Positions 53,270 through 61,785 of a stretch of DNA of 64,000 nucleotides are shown here, piece by piece (position 1 is the first letter of the stretch; each line of letters opens with the position of its first letter). The translations under genes and the position numbers were made by a program. Under the pieces are notes generated by a model that was not told where the DNA came from, ran no database searches, and was given only the letters and a program-made list of their open reading frames with translations. The DNA is taken from positions 1-64,000 of the forward strand of contig NZ_JXJU01000007.1 of assembly GCF_002441655.1 (NCBI RefSeq), written 5' to 3'. Source of the stretch: Lactococcus fujiensis JCM 16395. Lineage in GTDB: Bacteria; Bacillota; Bacilli; Lactobacillales; Streptococcaceae.

Positions 53270-54608
53270 ACAAACTGTCTCATCTAAAACAAAAATGTCA
53301 ATTATTGCGGTTGCATTGGTCGCTTTTTCCGGAATTCTTTCCGAAACTAGTATGAATGTCACATTTCCACGATTGGAAGAGGTTTTTCAAATCCCATTAT
53401 CAAGCATTCAATGGGTTACAACAGCTTATCTGTTAGCTGTTTCAATTGTTATGCCCACAAGTTCTTATTTGAATAGAAGATTTCAAGAGCGGCCTTTGTT
53501 TTTTGCAGCCCTCTTGTTTTTTACTTTGGGAGACATTGTTGGAATGGCGTCTGTAAATTTTCAAATGTTGATTCTAGCTCGGCTAATCCAAGGTGTTGGA
53601 ACAGGTATTGCAGTTCCACTGATGTTCAATATTATTCTCCTACGTGTTCCTCGTCAACATGTTGGAGCATGGATGGGATTAGGTGGAATGATTATGAGTA
53701 TTGCACCAGCAATTGGTCCTACTTATGGGGGACTCTTAATTGACCATCTTGGGTGGCGCCTGATTTTTGGATTAATTTTGATTGTCCCAGTTGTTTCATT
53801 TATATTAGGCTTCAAGTCTATTGAGAATTCTGAAAAGAGTCAACCAGCGGCATTAGATGTACTTGCCTTCATTTTGATGTCATTGACTTTAATCAGTTTA
53901 CTTTTATCGTTGAATTCATTGACTTCAACGCATTTTAATTGGACTTGGTTGATTGTTTTTATCATCAGTCTTATTTTATTTATTTATCGTGCACTTCATA
54001 GTGAAAAAGAATTTTTGGACATCCGCGTTTTCAGAAACTCAGCATTTACTCTGTCGGTGATAGCTTACTCAATACTTCAATTTTCAAATATTGGAGCGAA
54101 TATGATTATTCCAAATTATTTACAGGTTTCAATCGGCTTAACGAGTGCCTTGGCTGGACTAGCACTACTCCCAGGTACGTTAGTTGGGGCGCTGAGTAAT
54201 CGCTCAATTGGTGCACTTTACGACCGAAAAGGACCAAAGATCGGGTTTTGGCTTGGAAATAGCTTATTCGTTTTATCTCTGATTCTATTTGTTATTTTTA
54301 CAAAACAATTAGGACTCATCAGTGTTATTTTCATTTACATCATCTTTACTTTTGGACGGAGCATGGGCTTCTTAACGGCAAACACACATGGTGTAACCCA
54401 AGTTAGTCGTAAAGAGCAAGGGGCGGCTAATGCAATATTTCAAACCGGGCAGCAATTTGCAGCATCAGCTGGGACTGTTATTGCCAGTTTAATTGCAACA
54501 AAGTCTGGAAATATGACTCTGGGCACTCATAACGTCTTTCTTTTATTTTTGATTTTGGGGCTAATAAATTTTGTTTTATTTTATTCAATTTTGCGCAAAC
54601 AAAAATGA
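53262..54608 (+). CDS. MFS drug:H+ antiporter (DHA2, LmrB-like)
   Basis: The roughly 448-residue transporter has 12-14 membrane helices. Motif A variants (SSYLNRRFQERPL), motif C (GPTYGGLL near SIAPAIGPTYG) and a long run of helices fit DHA2 multidrug exporters. AGGGGGTG lies about 8 nt before the ATG at 53262, which overlaps the marR stop codon by 8 nt. It is controlled by the MarR protein. The pair interrupts the ruvA-ruvB region. Confidence 0.9.
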   Translation: MNEQTVSSKTKMSIIAVALVAFSGILSETSMNVTFPRLEEVFQIPLSSIQWVTTAYLLAVSIVMPTSSYLNRRFQERPLFFAALLFFTLGDIVGMASVNFQMLILARLIQGVGTGIAVPLMFNIILLRVPRQHVGAWMGLGGMIMSIAPAIGPTYGGLLIDHLGWRLIFGLILIVPVVSFILGFKSIENSEKSQPAALDVLAFILMSLTLISLLLSLNSLTSTHFNWTWLIVFIISLILFIYRALHSEKEFLDIRVFRNSAFTLSVIAYSILQFSNIGANMIIPNYLQVSIGLTSALAGLALLPGTLVGALSNRSIGALYDRKGPKIGFWLGNSLFVLSLILFVIFTKQLGLISVIFIYIIFTFGRSMGFLTANTHGVTQVSRKEQGAANAIFQTGQQFAASAGTVIASLIATKSGNMTLGTHNVFLLFLILGLINFVLFYSILRKQK

Positions 54609-54614
54609 TATAAT
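54609..54614 (+). promoter_or_regulatory. Extended -10 of ruvB
   Basis: TGATATAAT (TATAAT 54609-54614) overlaps the end of the MFS gene, 9 nt before the ruvB ATG, giving at most a 3-nt leader. Confidence 0.5.
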
Positions 54615-54623
54615 AGAGCTAAG

Positions 54624-55625
54624 ATGAACGATATTTTAAGTAAAGACCCAATGGATGAAGAAGTTGCGTTGGAAAAATCCCTTCGACCACAATTTTTGAG
54701 TCAATATATTGGGCAAGATAAAATTAAAGAGCAATTAGAAATTTTTATTAAAGCAGCCAAAATGCGTGAAGAAGTTCTGGACCACGTTCTTTTGTTTGGC
54801 CCTCCAGGTTTGGGAAAAACGACAATGGCATTTGTGATTGCTAATGAACTCGGTGTTCACATTAAGCAAACGGCTGGACCGGCCATCGAAAAACCGGGAG
54901 ATTTGGTGGCCATTCTCAATGAGTTAGAGCCGGGAGATGTCTTATTTATTGACGAAATACATCGATTGCCAATGCAAGTAGAAGAAATCTTATATTCCGC
55001 TATGGAAGATTTCTATATCGATATTATGCTAGGCAATGGTGACGGTTCACGCTCTGTTCACCTGGATTTACCCCCATTTACTTTGGTCGGTGCGACAACG
55101 CGAGCAGGGATGCTATCGAACCCCTTACGGGCACGTTTTGGAATTACGGCTCACATGGAATATTATAATGAAACGAGCCTAGAAGAAATTATCAAGAGGA
55201 CGGCTGACATTTTTGAAGTTGATGTCATTGATGATGCCGCTCTTGAAATTGCATTGCGAAGTCGTGGGACACCGCGTATTGCTAACCGTTTACTGAAACG
55301 TGTCCGAGATTTCGCACAAATTATGGGGAATGGAACAGTTGACAAATTGATTACAGATAAAGCACTGACCATTCTTGATGTCGATAATGAAGGGCTTGAT
55401 TATATTGACCAGAAGATTTTGCGAAATATGATAGAAATGTATGCTGGAGGACCAGTTGGCCTTTCGACAATCGCGGTCAATATTGCTGAAGATCGTGAAA
55501 CAGTTGAAGATATGTATGAGCCTTATCTAATTCAGAAAGGGTTTATCATGCGTACGAAACAAGGAAGAAAAGCAACACAGCGAGCTTATGCACATCTCGG
55601 TTACCCTTACCCTACCGAAAACTAA
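54624..55625 (+). CDS. ruvB: Holliday junction branch migration ATPase RuvB
   Basis: The 333-residue AAA+ motor drives branch migration with RuvA. It has Walker [10 protein letters not shown] (about 61), Walker [10 protein letters not shown], sensor 1 GATTRAGML and the C-terminal winged helix. No ribosome binding site is present and the -10 is 9 nt upstream, so the mRNA has almost no leader. A strong terminator follows. Confidence 0.97.
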   Translation: MNDILSKDPMDEEVALEKSLRPQFLSQYIGQDKIKEQLEIFIKAAKMREEVLDHVLLFGPPGLGKTTMAFVIANELGVHIKQTAGPAIEKPGDLVAILNELEPGDVLFIDEIHRLPMQVEEILYSAMEDFYIDIMLGNGDGSRSVHLDLPPFTLVGATTRAGMLSNPLRARFGITAHMEYYNETSLEEIIKRTADIFEVDVIDDAALEIALRSRGTPRIANRLLKRVRDFAQIMGNGTVDKLITDKALTILDVDNEGLDYIDQKILRNMIEMYAGGPVGLSTIAVNIAEDRETVEDMYEPYLIQKGFIMRTKQGRKATQRAYAHLGYPYPTEN

Positions 55626-55642
55626 TTTTGTTAAGACTGCTA

Positions 55643-55672
55643 AAAAAACTGCAAAATATTGCAGTTTTTTTT
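55643..55672 (+). terminator. Terminator of ruvB
   Basis: AAAACTGCAA-aata-TTGCAGTTTT with a T-run. Confidence 0.9.
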
Positions 55673-55716
55673 AATTTTTCTTGCTATTTATGACAAAAAA
55701 ATTAAATACATTTCGA

Positions 55717-55769
55717 TGTAAGATAATCTAACATCTATGCTTGACAGTCCCATTTTCAAAGGCTATAAT
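55717..55769 (+). promoter_or_regulatory. GlnR box and promoter of glnRA
   Basis: TGTAAGATAATCTAACA (55717-55733) fits the GlnR/TnrA consensus TGTNA-N7-TNACA exactly. It ends 7 bp before TTGACA (55741-55746), which with 17 bp and TATAAT (55764-55769) makes a consensus promoter. Repression in nitrogen excess is expected. Confidence 0.9.
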
Positions 55770-55792
55770 AAACGACATGGAGGAATGACAGA

Positions 55793-56161
55793 TTGAAAGA
55801 GCGTGAACTTAGACGTTCAATGGCAGTTCTGCCAATTGGAACGGTGATGAAATTGACAGACCTATCTGCTCGCCAGATTCGTTACTATGAGGAACAGCAC
55901 TTGATTTTCCCTGAACGAAATGAAGGGAACAGAAGAATGTACTCGCTCAATGACATTGATGTCCTTTTTGAAATCAGCGATTTGCTTTCAGAAGGAAATA
56001 ATGTTGCCGAAATAAAGCAAATTTTTGCTAAACAGAAGGTGAAAAAAGCAAGATCACTTTCAATTAATGAGGTTCACGCAGCCTTAGAGCATGAGTTTAC
56101 TCAACAAGGACGTTTTAATAATCTTTCAGATTCCAGTCACTTTAGTCAACCGAGGATGTAA
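55793..56161 (+). CDS. glnR: Nitrogen repressor GlnR (MerR family)
   Basis: The 122-residue MerR-type regulator has the helix-turn-helix IGTVMKLTDLSARQIRYYEE and the wing NEGNRRMYS. It binds feedback-inhibited glutamine synthetase and represses glnRA and other nitrogen genes. The start is a TTG at 55793 with GGAGGA about 8 nt upstream; the N-terminal KERELRRSMAV matches lactococcal GlnR from memory. glnA follows 59 nt later in the same operon, and a GlnR box lies upstream. Confidence 0.95.
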   Translation: MKERELRRSMAVLPIGTVMKLTDLSARQIRYYEEQHLIFPERNEGNRRMYSLNDIDVLFEISDLLSEGNNVAEIKQIFAKQKVKKARSLSINEVHAALEHEFTQQGRFNNLSDSSHFSQPRM

Positions 56162-56220
56162 GAATTTTTGACATTGGTCTATATTCTTTCATCAAATTAA
56201 AAATGTAGGAGCACTTTTTT

Positions 56221-57561
56221 ATGACAATCACAGCTGCAGACATCCGTCGAGATGTTAAAGAGAAAGACATCAAGTTTTTACGTTTGATGTTTACCGATAT
56301 CCTCGGTACACTTAAGAACGTAGAAGTACCTGCTACGGATGAGCAATTGGACAAACTTTTTGAAAATAAGATGATGTTTGATGGTTCTTCAATTGAAGGT
56401 TTTGTACGTATCAACGAATCAGATATGTATCTTTACCCAGACCTAAACACTTGGATTGTATTCCCATGGGGCGACGAGTATGGTAAAGTTGCTGGTGTTA
56501 TTTGTGACGTTTACACACCAGAAGGTGAACCTTTTGCAGGAGATCCACGTGGTGTCTTGAAACGTAATCTTAAGAAAATGGTAGACGCGGGTTTTGAAAG
56601 CTTTAATCTCGGACCAGAACCAGAATTCTTCCTTTTCAAATTGAACGAAAAAGAAGAACCTACACTTGAAGTCAATGATAAAGGCGGTTACTTTGATCTT
56701 GCTCCCACAGATCTTGCAGGCAACACGCGTCGTGAAATTGTAAATGTTTTGACTGATTTGGGATTTGAAGTTGAGGCTTCACACCATGAAGTAGCTGTTG
56801 GACAACATGAGATTGACTTCAAGTATGCGAATGCCCTCAAAGCTTGTGATAACATTCAAATTTTTAAACTTGTCGTTAAAACTATTGCACGTAAACATGG
56901 TCTTCATGCAACATTTATGGCAAAACCTAAATTTGGCATCAATGGTTCGGGGATGCATTGTAATATGTCACTGTTTACAGCAGATGGAAAAAATGCATTT
57001 GATGAACCAAATGGGGATTTAGGACTATCCGATGTAGCTCACAGCTTTATTGCAGGACTTTTGAAACATGCTTATAATTTTACTGCGATAACAAATCCAA
57101 CGGTAAATTCATACAAACGTTTGGTGCCAGGCTATGAAGCTCCAGTTTATATTGCGTGGGCTGGACGTAACCGTTCACCATTGATTCGTGTCCCTGCATC
57201 CCGTGGAATGTCAACACGGGTAGAACTTCGTGCAGTTGATCCAACTGCTAATCCATATCTTGCACTTGCAGTTTTACTTGCCTCAGGTCTTGATGGAGTT
57301 AACAATAAACTTGAAGCACCTGAAGCAATCGAATCTAATATTTATGTGATGACCGAAGATGAGCGCAGAGAACATGGAATTACAGATTTGCCTTCAACTT
57401 TACACAATGCTGTTAAAGCACTTCGTGAAGATGATGTCGTTATTGAAGCTCTCGGAAGTCATGTTTTGACAAATTTTGTGGAAGCAAAGAGGATCGAATG
57501 GGCATCTTACGCACAGTTTGTGACACAATGGGAAATTGACAATTATTTGGAACTTTATTAA
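56221..57561 (+). CDS. glnA: Glutamine synthetase type I
   Basis: The 446-residue enzyme makes glutamine from glutamate, ammonia and ATP. Motifs seen are [17 protein letters not shown] (metal binding), [10 protein letters not shown] and the [19 protein letters not shown] loop. The length is that of the GSI-alpha form controlled by feedback inhibition and GlnR rather than adenylylation. AGGAG lies 9 nt before the ATG. It is the second gene of glnRA and is followed by a terminator. Confidence 0.98.
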   Translation: MTITAADIRRDVKEKDIKFLRLMFTDILGTLKNVEVPATDEQLDKLFENKMMFDGSSIEGFVRINESDMYLYPDLNTWIVFPWGDEYGKVAGVICDVYTPEGEPFAGDPRGVLKRNLKKMVDAGFESFNLGPEPEFFLFKLNEKEEPTLEVNDKGGYFDLAPTDLAGNTRREIVNVLTDLGFEVEASHHEVAVGQHEIDFKYANALKACDNIQIFKLVVKTIARKHGLHATFMAKPKFGINGSGMHCNMSLFTADGKNAFDEPNGDLGLSDVAHSFIAGLLKHAYNFTAITNPTVNSYKRLVPGYEAPVYIAWAGRNRSPLIRVPASRGMSTRVELRAVDPTANPYLALAVLLASGLDGVNNKLEAPEAIESNIYVMTEDERREHGITDLPSTLHNAVKALREDDVVIEALGSHVLTNFVEAKRIEWASYAQFVTQWEIDNYLELY

Positions 57562-57566
57562 GAAAT

Positions 57567-57592
57567 CAAAAGCATCTATGGATGCTTTTTTA
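57567..57592 (+). terminator. Terminator of glnA
   Basis: AAAAGCATC-tatg-GATGCTTTT with T-run, 6 nt after the stop codon. Confidence 0.88.
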
Positions 57593-57648
57593 TATTGTTG
57601 ATAGTAATTGAATATGCTATGATAACGCTAAAATTAGGAGGGAGGCAA

Positions 57649-58380
57649 ACGAAGAAACCAGTAGCTCTGATCGTGAGTATAACAATTGTACTGGTTTGTT
57701 TAATATTGAGCGTGATTTTGTATTCTGATAGTAAAAAAACCCAGGAGCATACGATAGCTACTCCTCAATTTAACTTACCTAAACAGGTTCAATTTGATGG
57801 GAAAAGGTATTTTGAAAGTGCCATTCTAAGTTTTTCTCCGCAAACAGATAATAACTCTCAATTTAATTTGTCAGGCCTGAAGGAGATTGGACAAAAAGGA
57901 AAGAATCCACACAGTCAATATTCAAATTAACGATTTTTCTCAGTCTGACTTTGTAGGACGAACGATGACCCAAAAATACAAAGGAATTACTCCAACAGGA
58001 TCAAACCTTTATGTTGATTCGATTGATCGAGTGAAATCTTTGCCTCAAGCTTTTCAAATGCTTAATCCTAAAAGAGTAAATCTGGAAGGGCAATATTTAA
58101 AAGGATCTGACCTAACATCGTTTTTATCAGGGGCTACGCTTGCGTTGCAAGATTTAAAGAAAACACATCGAATTTTAAGTGAAACTCCAGTTGCGGAAGT
58201 TTATTATTACCATGAAGAAAATCAAAATGTTTTTTGAATGCAGAAATTTATGATGAAGGTGCAGCCTCTTTTGTTATTGCAATAGAACCCCCAGAAGGTA
58301 AAACAGTTGAGGGATGGACCTTACCTAATGACATTAGTAAATTACCAATTTGGAAATTTTATCTTGCTGGTGAGAAATAA
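57649..58380 (+). pseudogene. Broken gene for an N-terminally anchored protein (start codon lost, two frameshifts)
   Basis: Three frames join into one protein of about 240 residues with an N-terminal membrane helix (PVALIVSITIVLVCLILSVIL). A strong AGGAGGGAGG site lies before ACG (57649) where ATG would be expected. A frameshift in the A-run near 57895 moves the reading to frame IHTVNIQINDF; a second in the T-run near 58232 moves it to LNAEIYDEGAASFVIAIEPP. The product is not recognised. Several independent lesions argue for decay rather than one sequencing error, although both indels are in homopolymers. Confidence 0.75.
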
Positions 58381-58485
58381 TATTTCTAACTAAAACACAA
58401 ATCGATTTTCAAGAACAGTTTTATTGAATTTTTTGTAGATATTAGATAAAATTAATTAAGTAAAAGATTAGAAAGCGAATACAAT

Positions 58486-58950
58486 ATGGACAATACAGAA
58501 AGTTTGAAGGCCTCACTTCTAGGCTTGGAATATGGGAAAGTTGCGACACTTGCGATGGTTGAACGTGGAGCCTATGCAGAACCAGAAGACATTGCAGAAC
58601 CAGAACCAGATGATGCCATTACAGGTGCTTCAAAATTTCAATCTAGTGTGATCACTGATTTAGCACAAGAAGTTCAACTGGAAGGTGAGGATTTAACAAT
58701 TGTTAAACGTCGCGATGAAGACGAAGCAATGACTCAGGCTGATTTTGATTGGTTTATTGAACAAATGACTAAGAAAAAACATCTTGTAATCGTTGAGTGC
58801 CTTGCAATGGGAACGACTGAAATCAAAGCTTTTTTGAATACTCTGATCGATAAAAATTTGCTCAAATCAACGAAACTTGTCTTACTAGATTTACCTACTA
58901 TTGAGTTCATGACATTGCGTGATACGTTTGCTGGTGTGATTGAATTATAA
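58486..58950 (+). CDS. Hypothetical protein, alpha/beta, acidic (154 aa)
   Basis: I do not recognise this 154-residue soluble protein. It begins MDNTESLKASLLGLEYGKVA, has an acidic PEPDD stretch near residue 40 and alternates helices with hydrophobic strands (HLVIVECL, TKLVLLDLP), suggesting an alpha/beta fold. No membrane segment or signal peptide is seen. The ribosome binding site is weak. It stands alone between the broken gene and a terminator shared with the convergent chorismate mutase gene. Confidence 0.65.
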   Translation: MDNTESLKASLLGLEYGKVATLAMVERGAYAEPEDIAEPEPDDAITGASKFQSSVITDLAQEVQLEGEDLTIVKRRDEDEAMTQADFDWFIEQMTKKKHLVIVECLAMGTTEIKAFLNTLIDKNLLKSTKLVLLDLPTIEFMTLRDTFAGVIEL

Positions 58951-58976
58951 GGTGAGGCTGTGAAATAATCCATCTA

Positions 58977-59010
58977 AAAAAGACTTTGCTTGGACAAAGT
59001 CTTTATTTTT
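58977..59010. terminator. Bidirectional terminator
   Basis: AAAGACTTTG-cttgga-CAAAGTCTTT with flanking A/T runs, overlapping the 3' end of the leftward gene. Confidence 0.85.
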
Positions 59011-59272
59011 TTAAAAATTGTGTTTGGAATTCACGTGAGTGGGCCATGATATCTTTGTAAGTACTGACAATAGACGCTTGATAGTCGGGGTTTTTAACAT
59101 ATGAACCAACTTTGTCGAGGACAATTTGTTCGCGATTACTGTCAAGAACGGCTTTCCCGCTCTTTTTTTTGTACTCAGCAACTTGCAGGACCAGCACCAT
59201 TCTGTGCTCAATTAAGGCTGTCAATGCCTGATCTGTTTCGTCAATTTGTTTTCTAATTTCATCTAAATTCAT
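59003..59272 (-). CDS. Chorismate mutase (AroQ class)
   Basis: The 89-residue all-helical enzyme converts chorismate to prephenate for phenylalanine and tyrosine synthesis. It has the AroQ pattern: NLDEIRKQIDETDQALTALIEHRM with Arg, then KKSGKAVLDSNREQIVLDKV with the conserved K, D and R-E residues. The length fits a stand-alone mutase. It is monocistronic, leftward, and not near other aromatic genes. Confidence 0.9.
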   Translation of the reverse strand: MNLDEIRKQIDETDQALTALIEHRMVLVLQVAEYKKKSGKAVLDSNREQIVLDKVGSYVKNPDYQASIVSTYKDIMAHSREFQTQFLKK

Positions 59273-59331
59273 GAGTTTATTATATCAGAATTAGTTTGAA
59301 AAGTGTATAATATTCTCAAAAGGAAAACACA

Positions 59332-59802
59332 ATGGAAATTAGAAAAGCAGAAGAAAAAGACTGTCCGGTCTTATTGACGTTACTGAGTCAAATTAGTCGT
59401 TACCATTATCTAGGACGTCCAGATATTTTTAGAGCTGACAGTAGTAAATACTCACTTCAACAAGTGAAAGAAATGATTGCCAGCATTAACCAACCTATTT
59501 TTGTTGCTGTTGATGAAAGCGATGAGGTGTTGGGTTACGCCATGATAAAAATCAAGACACAGGTGGACCATCCCGTGCTTGCACCCTTTAAAGTTCTCTA
59601 TTTAGATGATTTGTGCGTTGACGAAAAAGCAAGGAAAAGCGGAATTGGTCATGAGTTAATGGACCATATTAAAACATATGCCAAAACGATAGGTTGTTCA
59701 CGCATAGAATTAAATGTTTGGGACTTTCCCGGTTCAGCAGAAACTTTTTATGAAGAAAATGGCTTCCGTGTTCAGCGACGAGGAATGGAATTTTGGTTAT
59801 AA
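59332..59802 (+). CDS. GNAT family N-acetyltransferase
   Basis: The 156-residue protein has the GNAT fold with the acetyl-CoA motif LCVDEKARKSGIGHELM (about 90-106) and NVWDFPGSAETFYEENGF near the C-terminus. The substrate is unknown. AAAGGAAA lies about 6 nt before the ATG, with TATAAT upstream. A short terminator CTCGG-aaga-CCGGG with TTTTT follows (59810-59828). Confidence 0.88.
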   Translation: MEIRKAEEKDCPVLLTLLSQISRYHYLGRPDIFRADSSKYSLQQVKEMIASINQPIFVAVDESDEVLGYAMIKIKTQVDHPVLAPFKVLYLDDLCVDEKARKSGIGHELMDHIKTYAKTIGCSRIELNVWDFPGSAETFYEENGFRVQRRGMEFWL

Positions 59803-59809
59803 AAGTTAA

Positions 59810-59829
59810 CTCGGAAGACCGGGCTTTTT
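59810..59829 (+). terminator. Terminator of the GNAT gene
   Basis: CTCGG-aaga-CCGGG (one G-T pair) then CTTTTT. Confidence 0.6.
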
Positions 59830-59842
59830 CTTTATTCACTAC

Positions 59843-59885
59843 TTGACAATATAAATTAGCTAGTGTATACCACGGTAGTATATTA
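59843..59885 (+). promoter_or_regulatory. Promoter of the broken padR gene
   Basis: TTGACA (59843-59848), 17 bp and TATACC (59866-59871). An imperfect palindrome TATACC-ac-GGTAgTATA spans the -10 and may be the former PadR operator. Confidence 0.5.
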
Positions 59886-59910
59886 TATAAAATAGTGAAA
59901 GAGAAACAGG

Positions 59911-60240
59911 TTGGGAGAAATAAATCCACAATTATTGAAAGGGGCGCTTGACGGGGCTTGCTTCTTGTGATTTCTCAAGGGGAAACTTGTGTGGTACGCA
60001 ATTACTGAAAAGCTTGAAAAAATGGGCTTTCTGTCCATTGCAGCAGGTACGATATATCCAATTCTACAAAAATTAGAGCGAACAGGTTTAATTGCTGGAG
60101 AAATGCGTGCTTCAACTGAGGGACCAAAAAGGAAAAATTTCACAATTACTTTAGCAGGAAAGACTAGACTAGAAGAATTCTTAAAAGATTGGGACAATTT
60201 GACAGCAGCTATGACACACTTAATAGGGGAAATAAATTAA
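59911..60240 (+). pseudogene. padR family regulator, frameshifted
   Basis: From TTG 59911 the frame reads GEINPQLLKGALDGACFL and then stops. The next frame continues LVISQGETC, and the original frame resumes WYAITEKLEKMGFLSIAAGTIYPILQKLERTGL. Together these are a standard PadR winged-helix repressor of about 109 residues with two compensating indels, one near 59965 and one near 59992. An internal GTG could express only the last 83 residues without the first DNA-binding helix. It is followed with overlap by another broken gene. Confidence 0.8.
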
Positions 60241-60456
60241 TGAAGACGAAAGATATTATGATCGAAAATAATCAATATCGAGAGCTGCTCAATGAAGAAA
60301 ATAAATCTTTTTATAAGGCCCTCCTGTTAACTGTCCGCAGCCGAAGTTTTTTTAAAAGATGAACAAGTTTACGAAGAGCTTCTATATTTTAGAATTAATC
60401 AAAAAAATGAAAATATAGAAGCATTACAAAGCGGCCAAAAATCTCAATTTCAATAA
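60240..60456 (+). pseudogene. Small PadR-linked helical protein gene, frameshifted
   Basis: The ATG overlaps the padR stop (TAATG), so the two were translationally coupled. The frame reads NNQYRELLNEENKSFYKALL and SRSFFKR before a stop; after a shift in the T-run near 60350 it continues VFLKDEQVYEELLYFRINQKN to a stop at 60456. The pattern resembles the short N-terminal module of the intact membrane gene at 60526 (ENKIYYREYLKDYV and REILLEIIQ), suggesting paralogues of which this copy has decayed. Confidence 0.6.
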
Positions 60457-60525
60457 ATTGAACAAAAATTACCGTTGCCCAAAGAATACACAATGTGCTA
60501 TAATTACTTCTGAGGAAATAAATCA

Positions 60526-61071
60526 ATGAAAAGCCCGTTAATGTCGCATTTTGATACAGATATTGAAATTCCTGATTCACTTAGAACGGAAAACAAAATA
60601 TATTATCGTGAATACTTAAAAGATTACGTCTCACTATTTTCATATGGTGCTGTAGGACGACATCAATTAAACGATTTACAACGCGAAATTTTGCTTGAAA
60701 TCATTCAACTTGATCACAATAATCAATTGGCAATCGATTTTTATGGTAAAACTGCAATCGATTTGGCAACAGAACGCTATAATACAAGGGAAATCGATTG
60801 GCGAAAAATAAGACGTAGCGCCAAGTCGTGGGGCCCTTTTTTAGTAGTTACGTTTTTCCTTCTCCTTTATTTTTCAATTAAATTAAACAACTTTGTCGGA
60901 TTGGATGCTTTTATTCTCATTTCTGGGTTCAAGTTAATTGGACCAATAAATGACTACTTACTTAAGCATGAAAGTCGGATAATGCGCACCAGAGTGAAGT
61001 GGGTGATTTATGTACTTTGGTTTATTTTATGGGGCGCACTCAATATATTAATATTTTCCTTGTTTGGTTGA
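60526..61071 (+). CDS. Membrane protein with N-terminal helical module (DUF1129-like)
   Basis: The 181-residue protein has a soluble helical N-terminus (about 1-105, including REILLEIIQLDHNNQLAIDFYGK) and three membrane helices (about 108-125, 128-142 and 160-180). It resembles DUF1129-type membrane proteins found beside PadR regulators, an assignment from memory. AGGAAAT lies about 6 nt before the ATG, and TATAAT is just upstream (about 60499), so it has its own promoter and outlived the broken padR operon. Confidence 0.65.
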   Translation: MKSPLMSHFDTDIEIPDSLRTENKIYYREYLKDYVSLFSYGAVGRHQLNDLQREILLEIIQLDHNNQLAIDFYGKTAIDLATERYNTREIDWRKIRRSAKSWGPFLVVTFFLLLYFSIKLNNFVGLDAFILISGFKLIGPINDYLLKHESRIMRTRVKWVIYVLWFILWGALNILIFSLFG

Positions 61072-61190
61072 TATAGCATGGATAAAAATGGTCTCAAAAA
61101 ATGATATAATGAAGTTAATATCAATAGAGGCTTTTTTATTTTATCCAGAATGTGAAAAATTTGCCTTATTTGCGAAAAAAGTGAGAAAAA

Positions 61191-61679
61191 ATGAACAAAC
61201 AAGAAAAAATTGATGCCTACGAATTACTCAATCTTCAACTAAAAGGGCTTTTGAGTGAACAAAATTACACCATTTCTAATTTGTCTAATGCGGCAGCTTT
61301 GCTTTGGTCAACCTTACCACAGCAAGTCTACACCGGTTTTTACTTGTTCAACGGGGAGCAATTAATTTTGGGCCCTTTTCAAGGCTCAGTTTCTTGTGTT
61401 GAAATTGCTTTAGGGAAGGGTGTTTGCGGTCAGTCTGCCCAAGATCGTGAAACGATTATTGTTGAAAATGTAAAAGAACACAAAAATTATATTTCTTGTG
61501 ATAGTAAAGCAATGTCTGAAATTGTTGTTCCATTGATTAAAAATAATAAGCTCGTTGGCGTTCTTGATTTAGACAGCACAGAAATTGGTTTTTATGATGA
61601 GGTCGATCAAAAATATCTTTCAGAATTTGCCGATATTTTATGTGATGAGACTGATTTTAAATTTTTCGAAATTGGTTAA
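61191..61679 (+). CDS. Free methionine-(R)-sulfoxide reductase (GAF domain)
   Basis: The 162-residue GAF-fold enzyme reduces free methionine-R-sulfoxide. It keeps the three fRMsr cysteines, in SCVEIALGKGVCGQS (about 75 and 85) and NYISCDSKA (about 109). It lies about 100 bp upstream of dnaX in the same direction, a common order in streptococci. The ribosome binding site is weak (GTGAGAAAA). Confidence 0.9.
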   Translation: MNKQEKIDAYELLNLQLKGLLSEQNYTISNLSNAAALLWSTLPQQVYTGFYLFNGEQLILGPFQGSVSCVEIALGKGVCGQSAQDRETIIVENVKEHKNYISCDSKAMSEIVVPLIKNNKLVGVLDLDSTEIGFYDEVDQKYLSEFADILCDETDFKFFEIG

Positions 61680-61682
61680 ATT

Positions 61683-61699
61683 GAAAATACAGAAGCCAA
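61683..61699 (+). repeat. 17-bp direct repeat of the dnaX 5' coding region (copy 1)
   Basis: The 17 bases GAAAATACAGAAGCCAA recur exactly at 61808-61824 inside dnaX (encoding KYRSQ). Further weak similarity follows for about 60 bp, so the intergenic copy looks like a decayed partial duplication of the dnaX start. Confidence 0.65.
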
Positions 61700-61785
61700 T
61701 GTTGTCGAGATACTTTTGGATAGGCACATAGGTGTCGCAGCCAAAATGGACAATCACGGAGATCGAATTAATCAGGAAGGAAACT

